In this document: one piece after another, positions 28,291 to 38,036 of the stretch
How the letters are laid out: every line of letters starts with the position of its first letter
Position numbering within the stretch: position 1 is the first letter of the stretch
Assembly (NCBI GenBank): GCA_964542895.1
Contig: CAZIWT010000005.1
Location: forward strand, 1-59,751
Direction: 5' to 3'
From: Zymogenus sp964542895
Lineage (GTDB): Bacteria > Desulfobacterota > Zymogenia > Zymogenales > Zymogenaceae
DNA: 59,751 bases
The notes under the pieces: generated by a model
The model's input: the letters and a program-made list of their open reading frames with translations, nothing else
Databases searched by the model: none
What the model was told of the DNA's origin: nothing
Translations under genes and position numbers: made by a program

Positions 28291-29409
28291 ATGGGGGCTG
28301 GAAGTGACAGCGGAAATAGTGACAGTAGGGGGAATAGTATTAATTATAAAAGTGATCGTGGAGGAAATCGCAGGAGGGTGGCCGCCGTGGATGTGGGAAG
28401 CAACACAGTCAGGCTCATGGTGGCGGAGGAGAAACCGGGACCCAAAAGGGGGGACAAGCGTCCCCCCTTTGACGTTTTGGAGAGGAGCAATAAAATAACG
28501 AGGCTCGGCGAGGGGATGGGCGACGGGTGGAGAAAGGGAAGGGGGCTGAAGGTGGGGGCGATCGAGAGGACCGTGGACGCCCTCTCACGGTTTAAGAGTA
28601 TGTGGGAAGAGCTCGGGGCCTCGGACTACAAGGTTGTGGCCACGAGTGCCGCGAGGGAGGCGGAAAACGGCGGGGAGCTTGTCGGTGCCGCCGAAGATCT
28701 GGGGATCGGGGTAGATATCATCTCGGAGCTGGAAGAGGCGAGGCTCTCGCTTGCGGGGATAGCGGGTTCTGCGGGTGTCGATATCGACAGGGGGTCGGCG
28801 CTGATATTTGACGTGGGCGGGGGGAGCACAGAGTTTACCCTGACAGAGGGGGGCCGCGTGGTCGACACGATAAGCACCGACCTGGGCGTGGTGAGATTGA
28901 AGGAGATGTTTTTGGCCCACGACCCCCCGGAGGAAATAGAGATCCTCGATCTCAAGAATTTTGTGGAAAAACGGCTCTCGTTGGTATATAATCGCTACAC
29001 AAGCGGAGCGGGCAAAAAGAGGAGGAATCCAAGAGGCGTGGGGGAGAGGAATCGGATCGATTTCCCGACGCCGCCATTTGACAAACTCGTTGGGACGGCG
29101 GGTACGGTGACCACCATAGCCGCCATCGATATGGAAGTTGAGTCGGTCGACAGGTACGATCCCGTGAACGTGGACGGCTACACATTGAGTTACTCGCGGA
29201 TATCTGAATTGTTCGATACTTTGAAGTCGATCACGAACGAAGAGAGGTTAACGAGATTTCCGGTGCTTGAGAGGGGAAGGGAGGACGTGATCGTCGCCGG
29301 GATCGTCATCGTGCTCTCCGTAATGAAAACCTTCGACCAGGGGCTTCTGACCTCCTCCGACAGCGGGCTTTTGGAGGGGATTGCAATCGATTTGTTGGAC
29401 TCGCCCTGA
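28291..29409 (+). CDS. Ppx/GppA family phosphatase
   Basis: The 372-residue ASKHA-fold protein hydrolyses polyphosphate or pppGpp in this family. It has RRVAAVDVGSNTVRLMVAE as the phosphate-1 motif, KVVATSAAREAENG, and FDVGGGSTEFTL as phosphate-2. KLVGTAGTVTTIAAIDME follows in the second lobe. The first 28 residues are Gly/Ser/Asn-rich, unusual for the family, so the true start may be later than ATG 28291. It ends a four-gene group with the cNMP-binding protein. Confidence 0.88.
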   Translation: MGAGSDSGNSDSRGNSINYKSDRGGNRRRVAAVDVGSNTVRLMVAEEKPGPKRGDKRPPFDVLERSNKITRLGEGMGDGWRKGRGLKVGAIERTVDALSRFKSMWEELGASDYKVVATSAAREAENGGELVGAAEDLGIGVDIISELEEARLSLAGIAGSAGVDIDRGSALIFDVGGGSTEFTLTEGGRVVDTISTDLGVVRLKEMFLAHDPPEEIEILDLKNFVEKRLSLVYNRYTSGAGKKRRNPRGVGERNRIDFPTPPFDKLVGTAGTVTTIAAIDMEVESVDRYDPVNVDGYTLSYSRISELFDTLKSITNEERLTRFPVLERGREDVIVAGIVIVLSVMKTFDQGLLTSSDSGLLEGIAIDLLDSP

Positions 29410-29453
29410 TAGATGAGGCTTAAAGGATCGTTTTGAAAGACAGAGGGAAAACC

Positions 29454-30917
29454 GTGAATGCAAAAAACGATAACTGGGGGCTTACGTTTGACGACATCCT
29501 CCTTATTCCGAGAAAGACCGAGGTAATTCCGAGGGACGTTGATGTCTCGACCCGCCTTACGAAGAAGATCAGGCTCTCCATTCCACTCTTAAGCTCCGCC
29601 ATGGATACTGTGACGGAGTCGGCCACGGCCATATCGATGGCCCAGGAGGGGGGTGTCGGCATCATCCACAAAAACATGGATATCATGGAGCAGGCCCTGG
29701 AGGTGGACAAGGTCAAGAAGTCGGAGAGCGGGATGATAGTCGATCCGATAACGATCGATCCGAAGAAGAAGATCCACGAGGCCCTCGAGATAATGGAGCG
29801 GTACCGTATCTCCGGGGTTCCGGTGGTGGAGGGGAAGAAGCTCGTTGGGATACTCACCAACCGCGACCTCCGCTTCGAGACCAACCTCAACCTCGCCGTC
29901 GAAGACGTGATGACGAAGGACAACCTCGTCAAGGTCAAGGAGGGGATTACCATCGAGGAGTCGAAGAAGAAGCTCCACGAGCACAGGATCGAGAAGCTCC
30001 TGGTGGTAGATGACAAGGACAATCTCAAGGGACTCATCACGGTAAAGGATATCCAGAAGAAGATGAAATATCCGGACGCGTCGAAGGACGGGATGGGAAG
30101 GCTCCTTGTCGGCGCCGCCGTCGGGGTGGGGCCGGACAGGGAGGCGAGGATAGAGGCGCTCCTGGGCGCAAAGGTGGATATAATAGTTATCGATACCGCC
30201 CACGCCCACTCCAAGCTTGTGATAGACGCCGTCTCCGACACGAAGAAGAACTTCGACGACGTAGAGCTGATCTGCGGAAACGTGGCAACGGCGGAAGCGT
30301 GCAGCGCGCTGATAAAGGCGGGGGCGGACGCGGTCAAGGTGGGGATAGGCCCCGGCTCCATCTGCACAACGAGGATAGTGGCCGGGGTTGGGATGCCCCA
30401 GTTTTCCGCGATAAGGGACTGCTTTGCCGCCGCAAAAAAGACGGGTACCCCCATCATTGCGGACGGCGGGATAAAGTTTTCGGGGGACGTCACCAAGGCG
30501 GTCGCCGCGGGGGCGGACACTATAATGATCGGGGGCCTCTTTGCGGGAACGGACGAGAGCCCCGGCGAGATCATCCTCTTTCAGGGGAGGTCATACAAGA
30601 CCTACAGGGGGATGGGCTCCATCGAGGCGATGAAGGAGGGATCGAGCGATCGCTATTTTCAGGGGGACGTGGAAGAGGCGGGAAAGCTCGTGCCGGAGGG
30701 GATAGAGGGGAGGGTGCCGTACAAGGGGCCCCTCTCGCTCTCGATAACCCAGCTAGTCGGCGGGCTCAAGTCCGGGATGGGATACCTGGGGGCGAAAAAC
30801 TTAGAGGAGCTCAAGGGGAAAATCCCCTATGTCCGAATCACGCCGGCGGGATTGAGGGAGAGCCACGTCCACGACGTAATAATTACGAAGGAAGCGCCGA
30901 ACTACCGTTTGGAGTAG
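29454..30917 (+). CDS. guaB: IMP dehydrogenase
   Basis: The 487-residue enzyme oxidises IMP to XMP with NAD, the committed step to GMP. The barrel is interrupted at about 90-205 by a pair of CBS domains (VEDVMTKDNLVKVKEGIT). The catalytic cysteine lies in GIGPGSICTTRIVAGVG. The flap YKTYRGMGSIEAMKEGSSDRY follows. I prefer GTG 29454 because AGAGGG precedes it; TTG 29433 would add seven residues. It is 4 bp from guaA. Confidence 0.96.
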   Translation: MNAKNDNWGLTFDDILLIPRKTEVIPRDVDVSTRLTKKIRLSIPLLSSAMDTVTESATAISMAQEGGVGIIHKNMDIMEQALEVDKVKKSESGMIVDPITIDPKKKIHEALEIMERYRISGVPVVEGKKLVGILTNRDLRFETNLNLAVEDVMTKDNLVKVKEGITIEESKKKLHEHRIEKLLVVDDKDNLKGLITVKDIQKKMKYPDASKDGMGRLLVGAAVGVGPDREARIEALLGAKVDIIVIDTAHAHSKLVIDAVSDTKKNFDDVELICGNVATAEACSALIKAGADAVKVGIGPGSICTTRIVAGVGMPQFSAIRDCFAAAKKTGTPIIADGGIKFSGDVTKAVAAGADTIMIGGLFAGTDESPGEIILFQGRSYKTYRGMGSIEAMKEGSSDRYFQGDVEEAGKLVPEGIEGRVPYKGPLSLSITQLVGGLKSGMGYLGAKNLEELKGKIPYVRITPAGLRESHVHDVIITKEAPNYRLE

Positions 30918-30921
30918 TCAA

Positions 30922-32478
30922 TTGACAGAAGATATCCATAAAGAAAAAGTGCTGATCCTCGACTTCGGCTCCCAGTACACCCAGCTCATCGCCAGGAGGG
31001 TGAGGGAGGAGAAGGTCTACTGCGAAATCTACCCGTTCAATATCCCTGTCGATGAGATCAGGGAGATCTCGCCCAGCGCCATAATACTGTCGGGAGGGCC
31101 GGCCAGCGTCTACGACAAGGGGGCGCCGATGATCACCGACGAGGTTTTTAAGCTCGGTGTTCCGGTTCTCGGAATCTGCTACGGGATGCAGATAATCGCA
31201 TACCTCCTGGGGGGTAAGGTCGTCTCTTCCAGGAAGCGGGAGTACGGCAGGGCGGTTGTCAGGCCCGTTTCCAACAACGGCATCTTCTCAGGCTTTAGGG
31301 AAGGCGAGAAGGTCGAGGTGTGGATGAGCCACGGCGACAGCCTTAAGGCCCCGCCGAAGGGATTCACGATCACCGCCGAGAGCGAAAACAGGCTTATGTC
31401 CGCGATCGAGAACGTGGAGTCGAGGATCTACGGCGTCCAGTTCCACCCGGAGGTCGTCCACACCCCCAGGGGGGAGGAGATATTGAGGAACTTTCTCTTC
31501 GATATCTCGGATCTCCACGGCCTCTGGAACATGAGGTCGTTCGTCGAGATGGAGGTGGAGGAGATAAGAAAGAGGGTAGGAGACGACCGGGTCATCTGTG
31601 CGCTCTCCGGCGGGGTGGACTCCTCGGTGGTGGCGGCTCTCCTTTTTAGAGCCATAGGCGACAGGCTGACCTGCATCTTCGTCAACAACGGTGTGTTGAG
31701 AAAGGGGGAGGCCGATAGGGTTAAGAAAGTATTTCGCGGCCACTTCAACGTGGACCTCGACTACGTAGACGCCGGGGATTTCTTCTTGAAGCGTCTCTCG
31801 AACGTCGAAGACCCGGAGAAGAAGAGAAAGATCATCGGCAACACCTTCATAGAGATATTCGAGGCGGAGGCGGAGAAGATATCCGGGGTAAAGTACCTCG
31901 CCCAGGGGACCCTATACCCGGACGTGATCGAGAGCGTATCCTTCAAGGGCCCCTCCGCCACCATAAAGTCCCACCACAACGTGGGCGGGCTGCCGGAGAA
32001 GATGAATCTTAAGCTTATCGAGCCGCTGAGGGAGCTCTTCAAGGACGAGGTGAGGCTTTTGGGGAGGGAGCTGGGGCTCCCGGACGAGATGATCAAGCGC
32101 CACCCGTTCCCCGGGCCGGGGCTCGCGGTGAGGATACTGGGGGAGGTGACAAAGGAGAACGTCGCCATGCTTCAGGAGGCAGACGTTATCATGGAAAACG
32201 AGATAAAGTCGAGCGGCTGGTACGACAAGATATGGCAGGCCTTCGCCGTGCTACTGCCGGTAAAGAGCGTCGGCGTGATGGGAGACGAGCGCACCTACGA
32301 CAACGTCGTGGCCTTAAGGGCCGTTGACAGCCTCGACGGCATGACCGCCGACTGGTCGCGGATCCCCCACGAGATACTGGCCAAGATATCCAACAGGATC
32401 ATAAACGAGGTCAAGGGAGTTAACCGGGTCGTCTACGACATATCCTCCAAACCCCCCAGCACCATCGAATGGGAGTAG
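30922..32478 (+). CDS. guaA: GMP synthase (glutamine-hydrolysing)
   Basis: The 518-residue enzyme aminates XMP to GMP. The N-terminal glutaminase has GICYGMQIIAYLLGGKV (nucleophile) and QFHPEVVHTPRG. The ATP-pyrophosphatase loop is VICALSGGVDSSVVAALL near residue 230. The C-terminal dimerisation domain ends RVVYDISSKPPSTIEWE. The TTG at 30922 follows GGAG at seven bases. It forms a guaB-guaA operon with dnaE starting 5 bp later. Confidence 0.97.
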   Translation: MTEDIHKEKVLILDFGSQYTQLIARRVREEKVYCEIYPFNIPVDEIREISPSAIILSGGPASVYDKGAPMITDEVFKLGVPVLGICYGMQIIAYLLGGKVVSSRKREYGRAVVRPVSNNGIFSGFREGEKVEVWMSHGDSLKAPPKGFTITAESENRLMSAIENVESRIYGVQFHPEVVHTPRGEEILRNFLFDISDLHGLWNMRSFVEMEVEEIRKRVGDDRVICALSGGVDSSVVAALLFRAIGDRLTCIFVNNGVLRKGEADRVKKVFRGHFNVDLDYVDAGDFFLKRLSNVEDPEKKRKIIGNTFIEIFEAEAEKISGVKYLAQGTLYPDVIESVSFKGPSATIKSHHNVGGLPEKMNLKLIEPLRELFKDEVRLLGRELGLPDEMIKRHPFPGPGLAVRILGEVTKENVAMLQEADVIMENEIKSSGWYDKIWQAFAVLLPVKSVGVMGDERTYDNVVALRAVDSLDGMTADWSRIPHEILAKISNRIINEVKGVNRVVYDISSKPPSTIEWE

Positions 32479-32483
32479 CCCCG

Positions 32484-35400
32484 ATGGCCGATAAGAGAAC
32501 ATCAAACTTCGTTCACCTCCATCTCCACACGCAGTACAGCCTGCTTGACGGTGCCATAAGGCTGGACGATCTTTTTTCCGCCGCCAACGATTTCAATATG
32601 CCGGCCGTGGCCATGACCGACCACGGCAACCTCTTCGGGGCGGTCGATTTTTACATCAAGGCGAAAGACGCCGGGATAAAGCCGATAATCGGCTGCGAGA
32701 TGTACGTGGCCAGGGGCAAATACGACTCGAAGGGGGGAGGGGCCAAGGACGATTCCCACCACCTGGTGCTCCTCGTGGAAAACGAGGCGGGCTACAAAAA
32801 CCTGACGAGGCTTCTGACCCACGCCCACCTGGAGGGCTTCTACTACAAGCCGAGGGTGGACAAAGAGCTCCTCTCAAAACACAGCGAGGGGCTTATCGCC
32901 TCCTCCGCCTGTCTCAAGGGGGAGATAGCGGAAAAGATACTGGGGGACGACAAGAAAGGGGCCAGGGAGGTCGCCGGCAGGTACGCCGAGACCTTTCCCG
33001 GCAGGTTCTACCTCGAAATTATGGAAAACGGCATCGACGACCAGAGGCGGGTGAATGCCGAGCTCATCCGAATAGGAAAGGAGATAAACCTCCCCCTTGT
33101 GGCCACCAACGACTGCCACTATCTTAAAAAAAGCGACGCGGAGGCGCACGACGCCCTCCTCTGCATCCAGACCGGGAAGACGATAAACGAGACGAACAGG
33201 ATGAAGTTCTCGTCCGACCAGTTCTACTTCAAGTCCCCGGAGGAGATGATAAACGCCTTTAAGGAAGTACCTGTGGCGATCAAAAACACGCTGGCCATAG
33301 CCGAGAGGTGCAATTTCTCCTTCTCGTTTGGCCAGTTCCAGTTCCCGGAATACAGCGTCCCTTCCGGGGAGAATCTGGACGACGTCCTCGACGGGGCGGC
33401 TTACGAGGGTTTGAAGGCGAGGATCGAGGCGATCAAGGCGAACAAGGGGGGAAGTGTCGAATCCATCGAGAGGGAATACCGGGATCGGCTCGAGAGGGAG
33501 CTCAAGATGATCAAGGAGATGGGTTTTTCCGGCTATTTTCTTATCGTCGCCGACTTCATAAACTACGCCAAGGAGAACTCCATCTCCGTAGGCCCGGGGC
33601 GGGGGTCCGCCGCCGGGAGCCTCGTGGCCTACTCCCTCGGGATAACCGATATAGACCCGATCGAGTACGACCTTTTGTTTGAGAGGTTCCTCAACCCGGA
33701 GAGGATCAGTATGCCGGATATCGACATAGACTTCTGCAAGAACGGCAGGGACGACGTCATCAGATACGTCTCGGAGAAGTACGGCGGGGAGGAGAAGGTC
33801 GCCCAGATCGTCACGTTCGGGAAGATGCAGGCGAGGGCGGTCATCCGGGATGTGGGGAGGGTCCTCGACATGCCCTATCCCGAGGTGGACGGCATAGCGA
33901 AGCTGATCCCCACAATGCCGCTCAACATCACCCTCGACGACGCCTTGAAGGCGGAGCCCCGCTTCAAGGAGATGGTCGATAGCGACCCGAGGATCAAGCG
34001 CCTCGTCAAGATCGCGAAGGGGCTGGAGGGGCTGAACCGCCACTCCTCGACCCACGCCGCGGGGATGGTAATCTCAAACCTCCCCCTCGTGGACTACATG
34101 CCGTTAACTAGGGGTCAGAAGGGTGAGGTGGTGACCCAGTTCGACATGAAGTGCGTGGAGAAACTGGGGCTGATAAAGTTCGACTTTCTGGGCCTGAGGA
34201 CGCTCACGGTCATCGAGGACACGATAAAGCTCATCAAGGAGAACAGGGGAGTCGATCTCGATATAACGAAGCTCTCCCTCAAGGACCCGAAAACCTTCAA
34301 GCTCCTCCAGTCCGGCAACACCGACGGTGTCTTTCAGCTGGAGAGCTCCGGCATGAAGGACCTGATGGTCAGGCTCGTGCCGGAGAAGTTCGAGGAGGTG
34401 ATTGCGCTTGTGGCCCTCTACAGGCCGGGGCCTTTGAACACGGGAATGGCCGAGGAGTTCATCAAGCGCAAGCACAACCGCAAGCTGATAAAATACGAGC
34501 TTCCCCAGCTGGAGGACATCCTGGGCGACACCTACGGTGTTATGGTCTATCAGGAGCAGGTGATGCAGATTGCGGCCGCCCTGGCCAGCTTCACCACGGC
34601 GGACGGCGACCTCCTCAGAAGGGCGATGGGGAAGAAGATCAGGGACGAGATGGCCGCCCAGAAGGAAAGGTTTATGGAGGGCGCCCTGAAAAACGGGATA
34701 GATGAGAGGAAGGCGGAGAAGATATTCGACCAGATGGAGGAGTTCGCCGAGTACGGGTTCAACAAGTCCCACAGCGCCGCCTACGCGATGGTGTCGTATC
34801 GGACGGCCTATCTCAAGGCGCACTACCCGGTGGAGTTCATGGCGGCGCTCCTGACCTCCGAGATGGACGACACCGACAAGATAATGAAATATATAGGGGA
34901 GGCGAGGGAGATGGGGATAAAGGTCCTCCCGCCCCACATAAACGACAGCGGTCTCACGTTTTCCGCCTCGAAAGAAGAGATCCTGTTCGGGCTTGCCGCC
35001 GTGAAAAACGTCGGCGCGGCGGCGATCCAGTCGATCATAGAGTCGAGGAGGGAGGAGGGCGATTTTTCGTCGCTGTTCGATTTCGCGAAGAGGGTCGATC
35101 TCAGAAAGGTCAACAAGAGGGTTCTGGAGAGCCTGATCAAGTGCGGGGCGTTCGATTTCTCCAACGTTTCCAGGGCCAGGATAATGGCCGCCATAGACAG
35201 GGCGGTCGAGATGGGACAGAGCTACCAGGACGAGAAGAGGATCGGGCAGGCCAACCTCTTTGAAAACCTGGATTCCCCCGGCGGCGGTACGATCGATTTG
35301 GAGGACTACCCGGTGGTCCCGGACTGGAGCGACCAGATGTTGATGGCAAACGAGAAGGAGAGCCTAGGGTTCTACATAACCGGTCACCCCCTCCTTGCCT

Positions 35401-35963
35401 ACGAGAACGCCTTTAAATCGAAGACGAATTGTGATACCATTACCGTAAATGAAAAGCCGGACAGGTCGTCTGTGTGGATGGGGGGGATATGTGCCGCCAA
35501 AAAGGAGATAATGACGAAGAAGGGTGACAGGATGGCGTTTCTGACCCTCGAGGATATGAAGGGATTCATCGAGGTCGTGGTCTTCTCCGAACTGTATCAG
35601 AAGTCCATTCAGCTCTTGGAAGATGATGTCCCGATCCTGGTTAGCGGTGTTCTGGACAGGGGGGACGAGACGAGCAAGATCCTCGCAAAGGAGATAGTGA
35701 GTTTGAAGGACGCGCCGATAAGAAGCGAGAAGAAGGTCTACATCGAGGTAAATGACCTCGGTATGCCGGCCGAGGAGATGGAGAAGTTAAAACAGATTAT
35801 GGAGAGACACAGGGGCAGGAGCCGTGTCTTCCTCCTGGTAAAGGGCAATGACAGCGGCAGCGTCATACTCTCGCTGCCGGGGAGCCTGGGGGTCGACCCG
35901 AACGGCAGTTTTATAAACGAGGTGAAGACCCTCTTTAACGGCGGCTCCGTCTGGACGGACTGA
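32484..35963 (+). CDS. dnaE: DNA polymerase III alpha subunit
   Basis: The 1159-residue replicative polymerase subunit matches the E. coli length. The N-terminal PHP domain has FVHLHLHTQYSLLDGAIRL. The catalytic palm has SVGPGRGSAAGSLVAYSLG and PDIDIDFCKNGRDDVIRYV, where two of the three catalytic aspartates lie. The thumb and finger region includes GFNKSHSAAYAMVSYRTAYLK. The helix-hairpin-helix, OB and tau-binding regions follow. ATG 32484 follows GGGAG; an in-frame ATG 32469 inside guaA is less likely. Confidence 0.97.
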   Translation: MADKRTSNFVHLHLHTQYSLLDGAIRLDDLFSAANDFNMPAVAMTDHGNLFGAVDFYIKAKDAGIKPIIGCEMYVARGKYDSKGGGAKDDSHHLVLLVENEAGYKNLTRLLTHAHLEGFYYKPRVDKELLSKHSEGLIASSACLKGEIAEKILGDDKKGAREVAGRYAETFPGRFYLEIMENGIDDQRRVNAELIRIGKEINLPLVATNDCHYLKKSDAEAHDALLCIQTGKTINETNRMKFSSDQFYFKSPEEMINAFKEVPVAIKNTLAIAERCNFSFSFGQFQFPEYSVPSGENLDDVLDGAAYEGLKARIEAIKANKGGSVESIEREYRDRLERELKMIKEMGFSGYFLIVADFINYAKENSISVGPGRGSAAGSLVAYSLGITDIDPIEYDLLFERFLNPERISMPDIDIDFCKNGRDDVIRYVSEKYGGEEKVAQIVTFGKMQARAVIRDVGRVLDMPYPEVDGIAKLIPTMPLNITLDDALKAEPRFKEMVDSDPRIKRLVKIAKGLEGLNRHSSTHAAGMVISNLPLVDYMPLTRGQKGEVVTQFDMKCVEKLGLIKFDFLGLRTLTVIEDTIKLIKENRGVDLDITKLSLKDPKTFKLLQSGNTDGVFQLESSGMKDLMVRLVPEKFEEVIALVALYRPGPLNTGMAEEFIKRKHNRKLIKYELPQLEDILGDTYGVMVYQEQVMQIAAALASFTTADGDLLRRAMGKKIRDEMAAQKERFMEGALKNGIDERKAEKIFDQMEEFAEYGFNKSHSAAYAMVSYRTAYLKAHYPVEFMAALLTSEMDDTDKIMKYIGEAREMGIKVLPPHINDSGLTFSASKEEILFGLAAVKNVGAAAIQSIIESRREEGDFSSLFDFAKRVDLRKVNKRVLESLIKCGAFDFSNVSRARIMAAIDRAVEMGQSYQDEKRIGQANLFENLDSPGGGTIDLEDYPVVPDWSDQMLMANEKESLGFYITGHPLLAYENAFKSKTNCDTITVNEKPDRSSVWMGGICAAKKEIMTKKGDRMAFLTLEDMKGFIEVVVFSELYQKSIQLLEDDVPILVSGVLDRGDETSKILAKEIVSLKDAPIRSEKKVYIEVNDLGMPAEEMEKLKQIMERHRGRSRVFLLVKGNDSGSVILSLPGSLGVDPNGSFINEVKTLFNGGSVWTD

Positions 35964-36149
35964 TCTTGTTCGAGGCCGTTATTGTGATCGGGGCAAATAT
36001 GATAATCGAGGTGAATAGTATTCTGGGGTGGGGGTATTGAGAATCGTGGGCTTTTTGTTGGAGTTTTCAGGCCTTTTACGATCTCTATTCCGATTAGGAT
36101 AAATCGAGGCCATGCAAAATATGATAGAGGTGGATCGGGGGGACTTCTT

Positions 36150-37106
36150 ATGAATGAGGTGAAATTTGACAGGAGCATCCGGGAGCTTACGAGAAAGATC
36201 AACGAGGTAAAAGAGACCGCGGATAATCTCGACGGATCGAAGATATCGGGTAACGTTCACGATTTACAGGAGAAGGCAAAGAGGCTCGAGGAGGATTACT
36301 ACCTGAAGGGCGACCGGTGGATGAAGGTCGAGATATCGAGGCACGAAAAGAGACCCCAGATGCTCGACTACATCTCCCATATTTTTGACGGATTTCTGGA
36401 GCTCAAGGGGGACAGGGCGTACAGTGATGACAGGGCTGTTATCGGCGGTCTCTCAAAATTCGAAGGGATCGGCGTAATGTTGATCGGCAACCATAAGGGG
36501 CGGGGATTGAAGGAGCGTCTCGAGAGGAATTTCGGGATGCCCCACCCGGAGGGGTATAGAAAAGCGATCAGGCTCATGAGGCTGGCCGAGCGCTTCGGAC
36601 TCCCGCTGATCACGATGATAGACACCCCCGGCGCCTATCCGGGCGTGGAGGCGGAGAAGAGGGGTCAGTCGGAGGCGATAGCGAGCTGCATGTACACTAT
36701 GATGAGGCTAAAGGTTCCCATAATCTCGGTGGTCCTCGGGGAGGGGGGGAGCGGGGGTGCCTTGGCCCTCGGTATCTCCGACAGGGTGTTGGTGATGGAA
36801 AACGCCAACTATTCGGTCGTCTCGCCGGAGGCGTGCGCCTCGATCCTCTGGAAAGACAGGAAGATGAAAAGGAAGGCCGCGGAGGCGCTCAAGTCGACGG
36901 CGAAGGACAACCTCGAGAACTGGCTTATCGATGATATCGTTACCGAGCCTCTCGGCGGGGCGCACCGCAGTCACAAGGAGGCCGCCGACGCCCTTTACGG
37001 CGTGCTGAAAAAACACTTTGCGGAGATCATTGCGATGGATCTCCACGAGCTCCTGGAGCAGCGCTACGGCCGTTTCAGGGCGATAGGGGTTTTTACATCC
37101 AAATAG
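36150..37106 (+). CDS. accA: Acetyl-CoA carboxylase carboxyltransferase alpha subunit
   Basis: The 318-residue protein moves carboxyl from biotin to acetyl-CoA, the first step of fatty acid synthesis, together with AccD. It begins with a coiled-coil region and has QMLDYISHIFDGFLELKGDR and MIDTPGAYPGVEAEKRGQSE. GEGGSGGALALGISDRVLVM gives the oxyanion hole of the crotonase-like fold, and YSVVSPEACASILW the C-terminal part. ATG 36150 has GGGGGG at eight bases. It follows a 186-bp gap after dnaE. Confidence 0.96.
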   Translation: MNEVKFDRSIRELTRKINEVKETADNLDGSKISGNVHDLQEKAKRLEEDYYLKGDRWMKVEISRHEKRPQMLDYISHIFDGFLELKGDRAYSDDRAVIGGLSKFEGIGVMLIGNHKGRGLKERLERNFGMPHPEGYRKAIRLMRLAERFGLPLITMIDTPGAYPGVEAEKRGQSEAIASCMYTMMRLKVPIISVVLGEGGSGGALALGISDRVLVMENANYSVVSPEACASILWKDRKMKRKAAEALKSTAKDNLENWLIDDIVTEPLGGAHRSHKEAADALYGVLKKHFAEIIAMDLHELLEQRYGRFRAIGVFTSK

Positions 37107-37116
37107 CTCTATTGAT

Positions 37117-37145
37117 TTGGAAGGCGCCTGAAAATATGATATAAT
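37117..37145 (+). promoter_or_regulatory. Candidate sigma-70 promoter of cysE
   Basis: TTGGAA (37117-37122) and a perfect TATAAT (37140-37145) are 17 bp apart, ending 23 bp before the cysE ATG. It is positioned as an independent promoter for cysE. Confidence 0.55.
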
Positions 37146-37168
37146 TAATAGTATTAAAGCTGAGAATT

Positions 37169-37900
37169 ATGCTTAATTTTCTAAAGACAATTAGAGAAGA
37201 TATCAGGGTCGTATTTGAGAGGGATCCCGCGGCGAGGTCCACCCTCGAGATAATCCTCTGCTATCCGGGGCTTCATGCCGTCCTTTTCTACAGGGTGGCA
37301 CACTGGTTCTGGACAAAGAGGCTTTATCTTATAGGGAGGATAATCTCTCACCTGGGGAGGTTTCTTACCGGCATCGAGATCCACCCCGGGGCGAAGATCG
37401 GGCGGAGGTTTTTCATAGACCACGGCATGGGCGTTATCATCGGGGAGACATCGGAGATCGCCGACAACGTTACCATCTATCAGGGGGTGACGCTGGGGGG
37501 AAAGAGCTGGAGGAAGGAGAAGCGCCACCCGGACCTCGGGGAGCACGTGGTTGTTGGCGCCGGAACGAAGATCATCGGCCCCTGCAGGCTCGGCGCATTT
37601 TCGAGGATAGGGGCGAACTCCGTCGTGGTAAAGGACGTCCCGCCTAAATCCACCGTTGTGGGTGTGCCCGGCAGGATCATCTACTCGATGGAGGGGGAGA
37701 TCCACGACGACGTGAACCTGGAGCATCACCTCCTGCCCGACCCGGAAGAGCAGGCTCTGCTGTGCATGATCGAGAGGGTCAAGGAGCTCGAGAAAAAGGT
37801 GAGGCTCCTTGAGGGTGAAAACAAAAAAAGGGAGAACGAGGAGGCGGGGGAGGCCTATTCCGAAGGTGAAAGGGAGCGGAAGGACCTCGGAGTTAAATGA
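37169..37900 (+). CDS. cysE: Serine O-acetyltransferase
   Basis: The 243-residue enzyme makes O-acetylserine for cysteine synthesis. An N-terminal helical region (RVAHWFWTKRLYLIGRIISH) precedes a left-handed parallel beta helix of hexapeptide repeats: IEIHPGAKIGRRFFIDHGMGVIIG, VTIYQGVTLGG and GAFSRIGANSVVVKDVPPKS. The catalytic His lies in DHGMGVIIGE. The tail is charged and helical, longer than usual. Whether cysteine feedback applies cannot be read here. ATG 37169 has only a weak Shine-Dalgarno. Confidence 0.95.
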   Translation: MLNFLKTIREDIRVVFERDPAARSTLEIILCYPGLHAVLFYRVAHWFWTKRLYLIGRIISHLGRFLTGIEIHPGAKIGRRFFIDHGMGVIIGETSEIADNVTIYQGVTLGGKSWRKEKRHPDLGEHVVVGAGTKIIGPCRLGAFSRIGANSVVVKDVPPKSTVVGVPGRIIYSMEGEIHDDVNLEHHLLPDPEEQALLCMIERVKELEKKVRLLEGENKKRENEEAGEAYSEGERERKDLGVK

Positions 37901-38036
37901 GTGGGGAAGGTGGTGCAGGGCCGGTGGGGACGGAGGAGGGGAGAATAATATTCAGTCTTTCCAATATATCGAAATATCAAACCGGCAAAATATCAGACCG
38001 GGCTTAAATTCAAACAAAGGCCGTGAGACCTAAAAA

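Noticed and set aside
32874..34937. Large minus-strand frames opposite dnaE
   Set aside because: Antisense shadows; dnaE has all family motifs on the plus strand.
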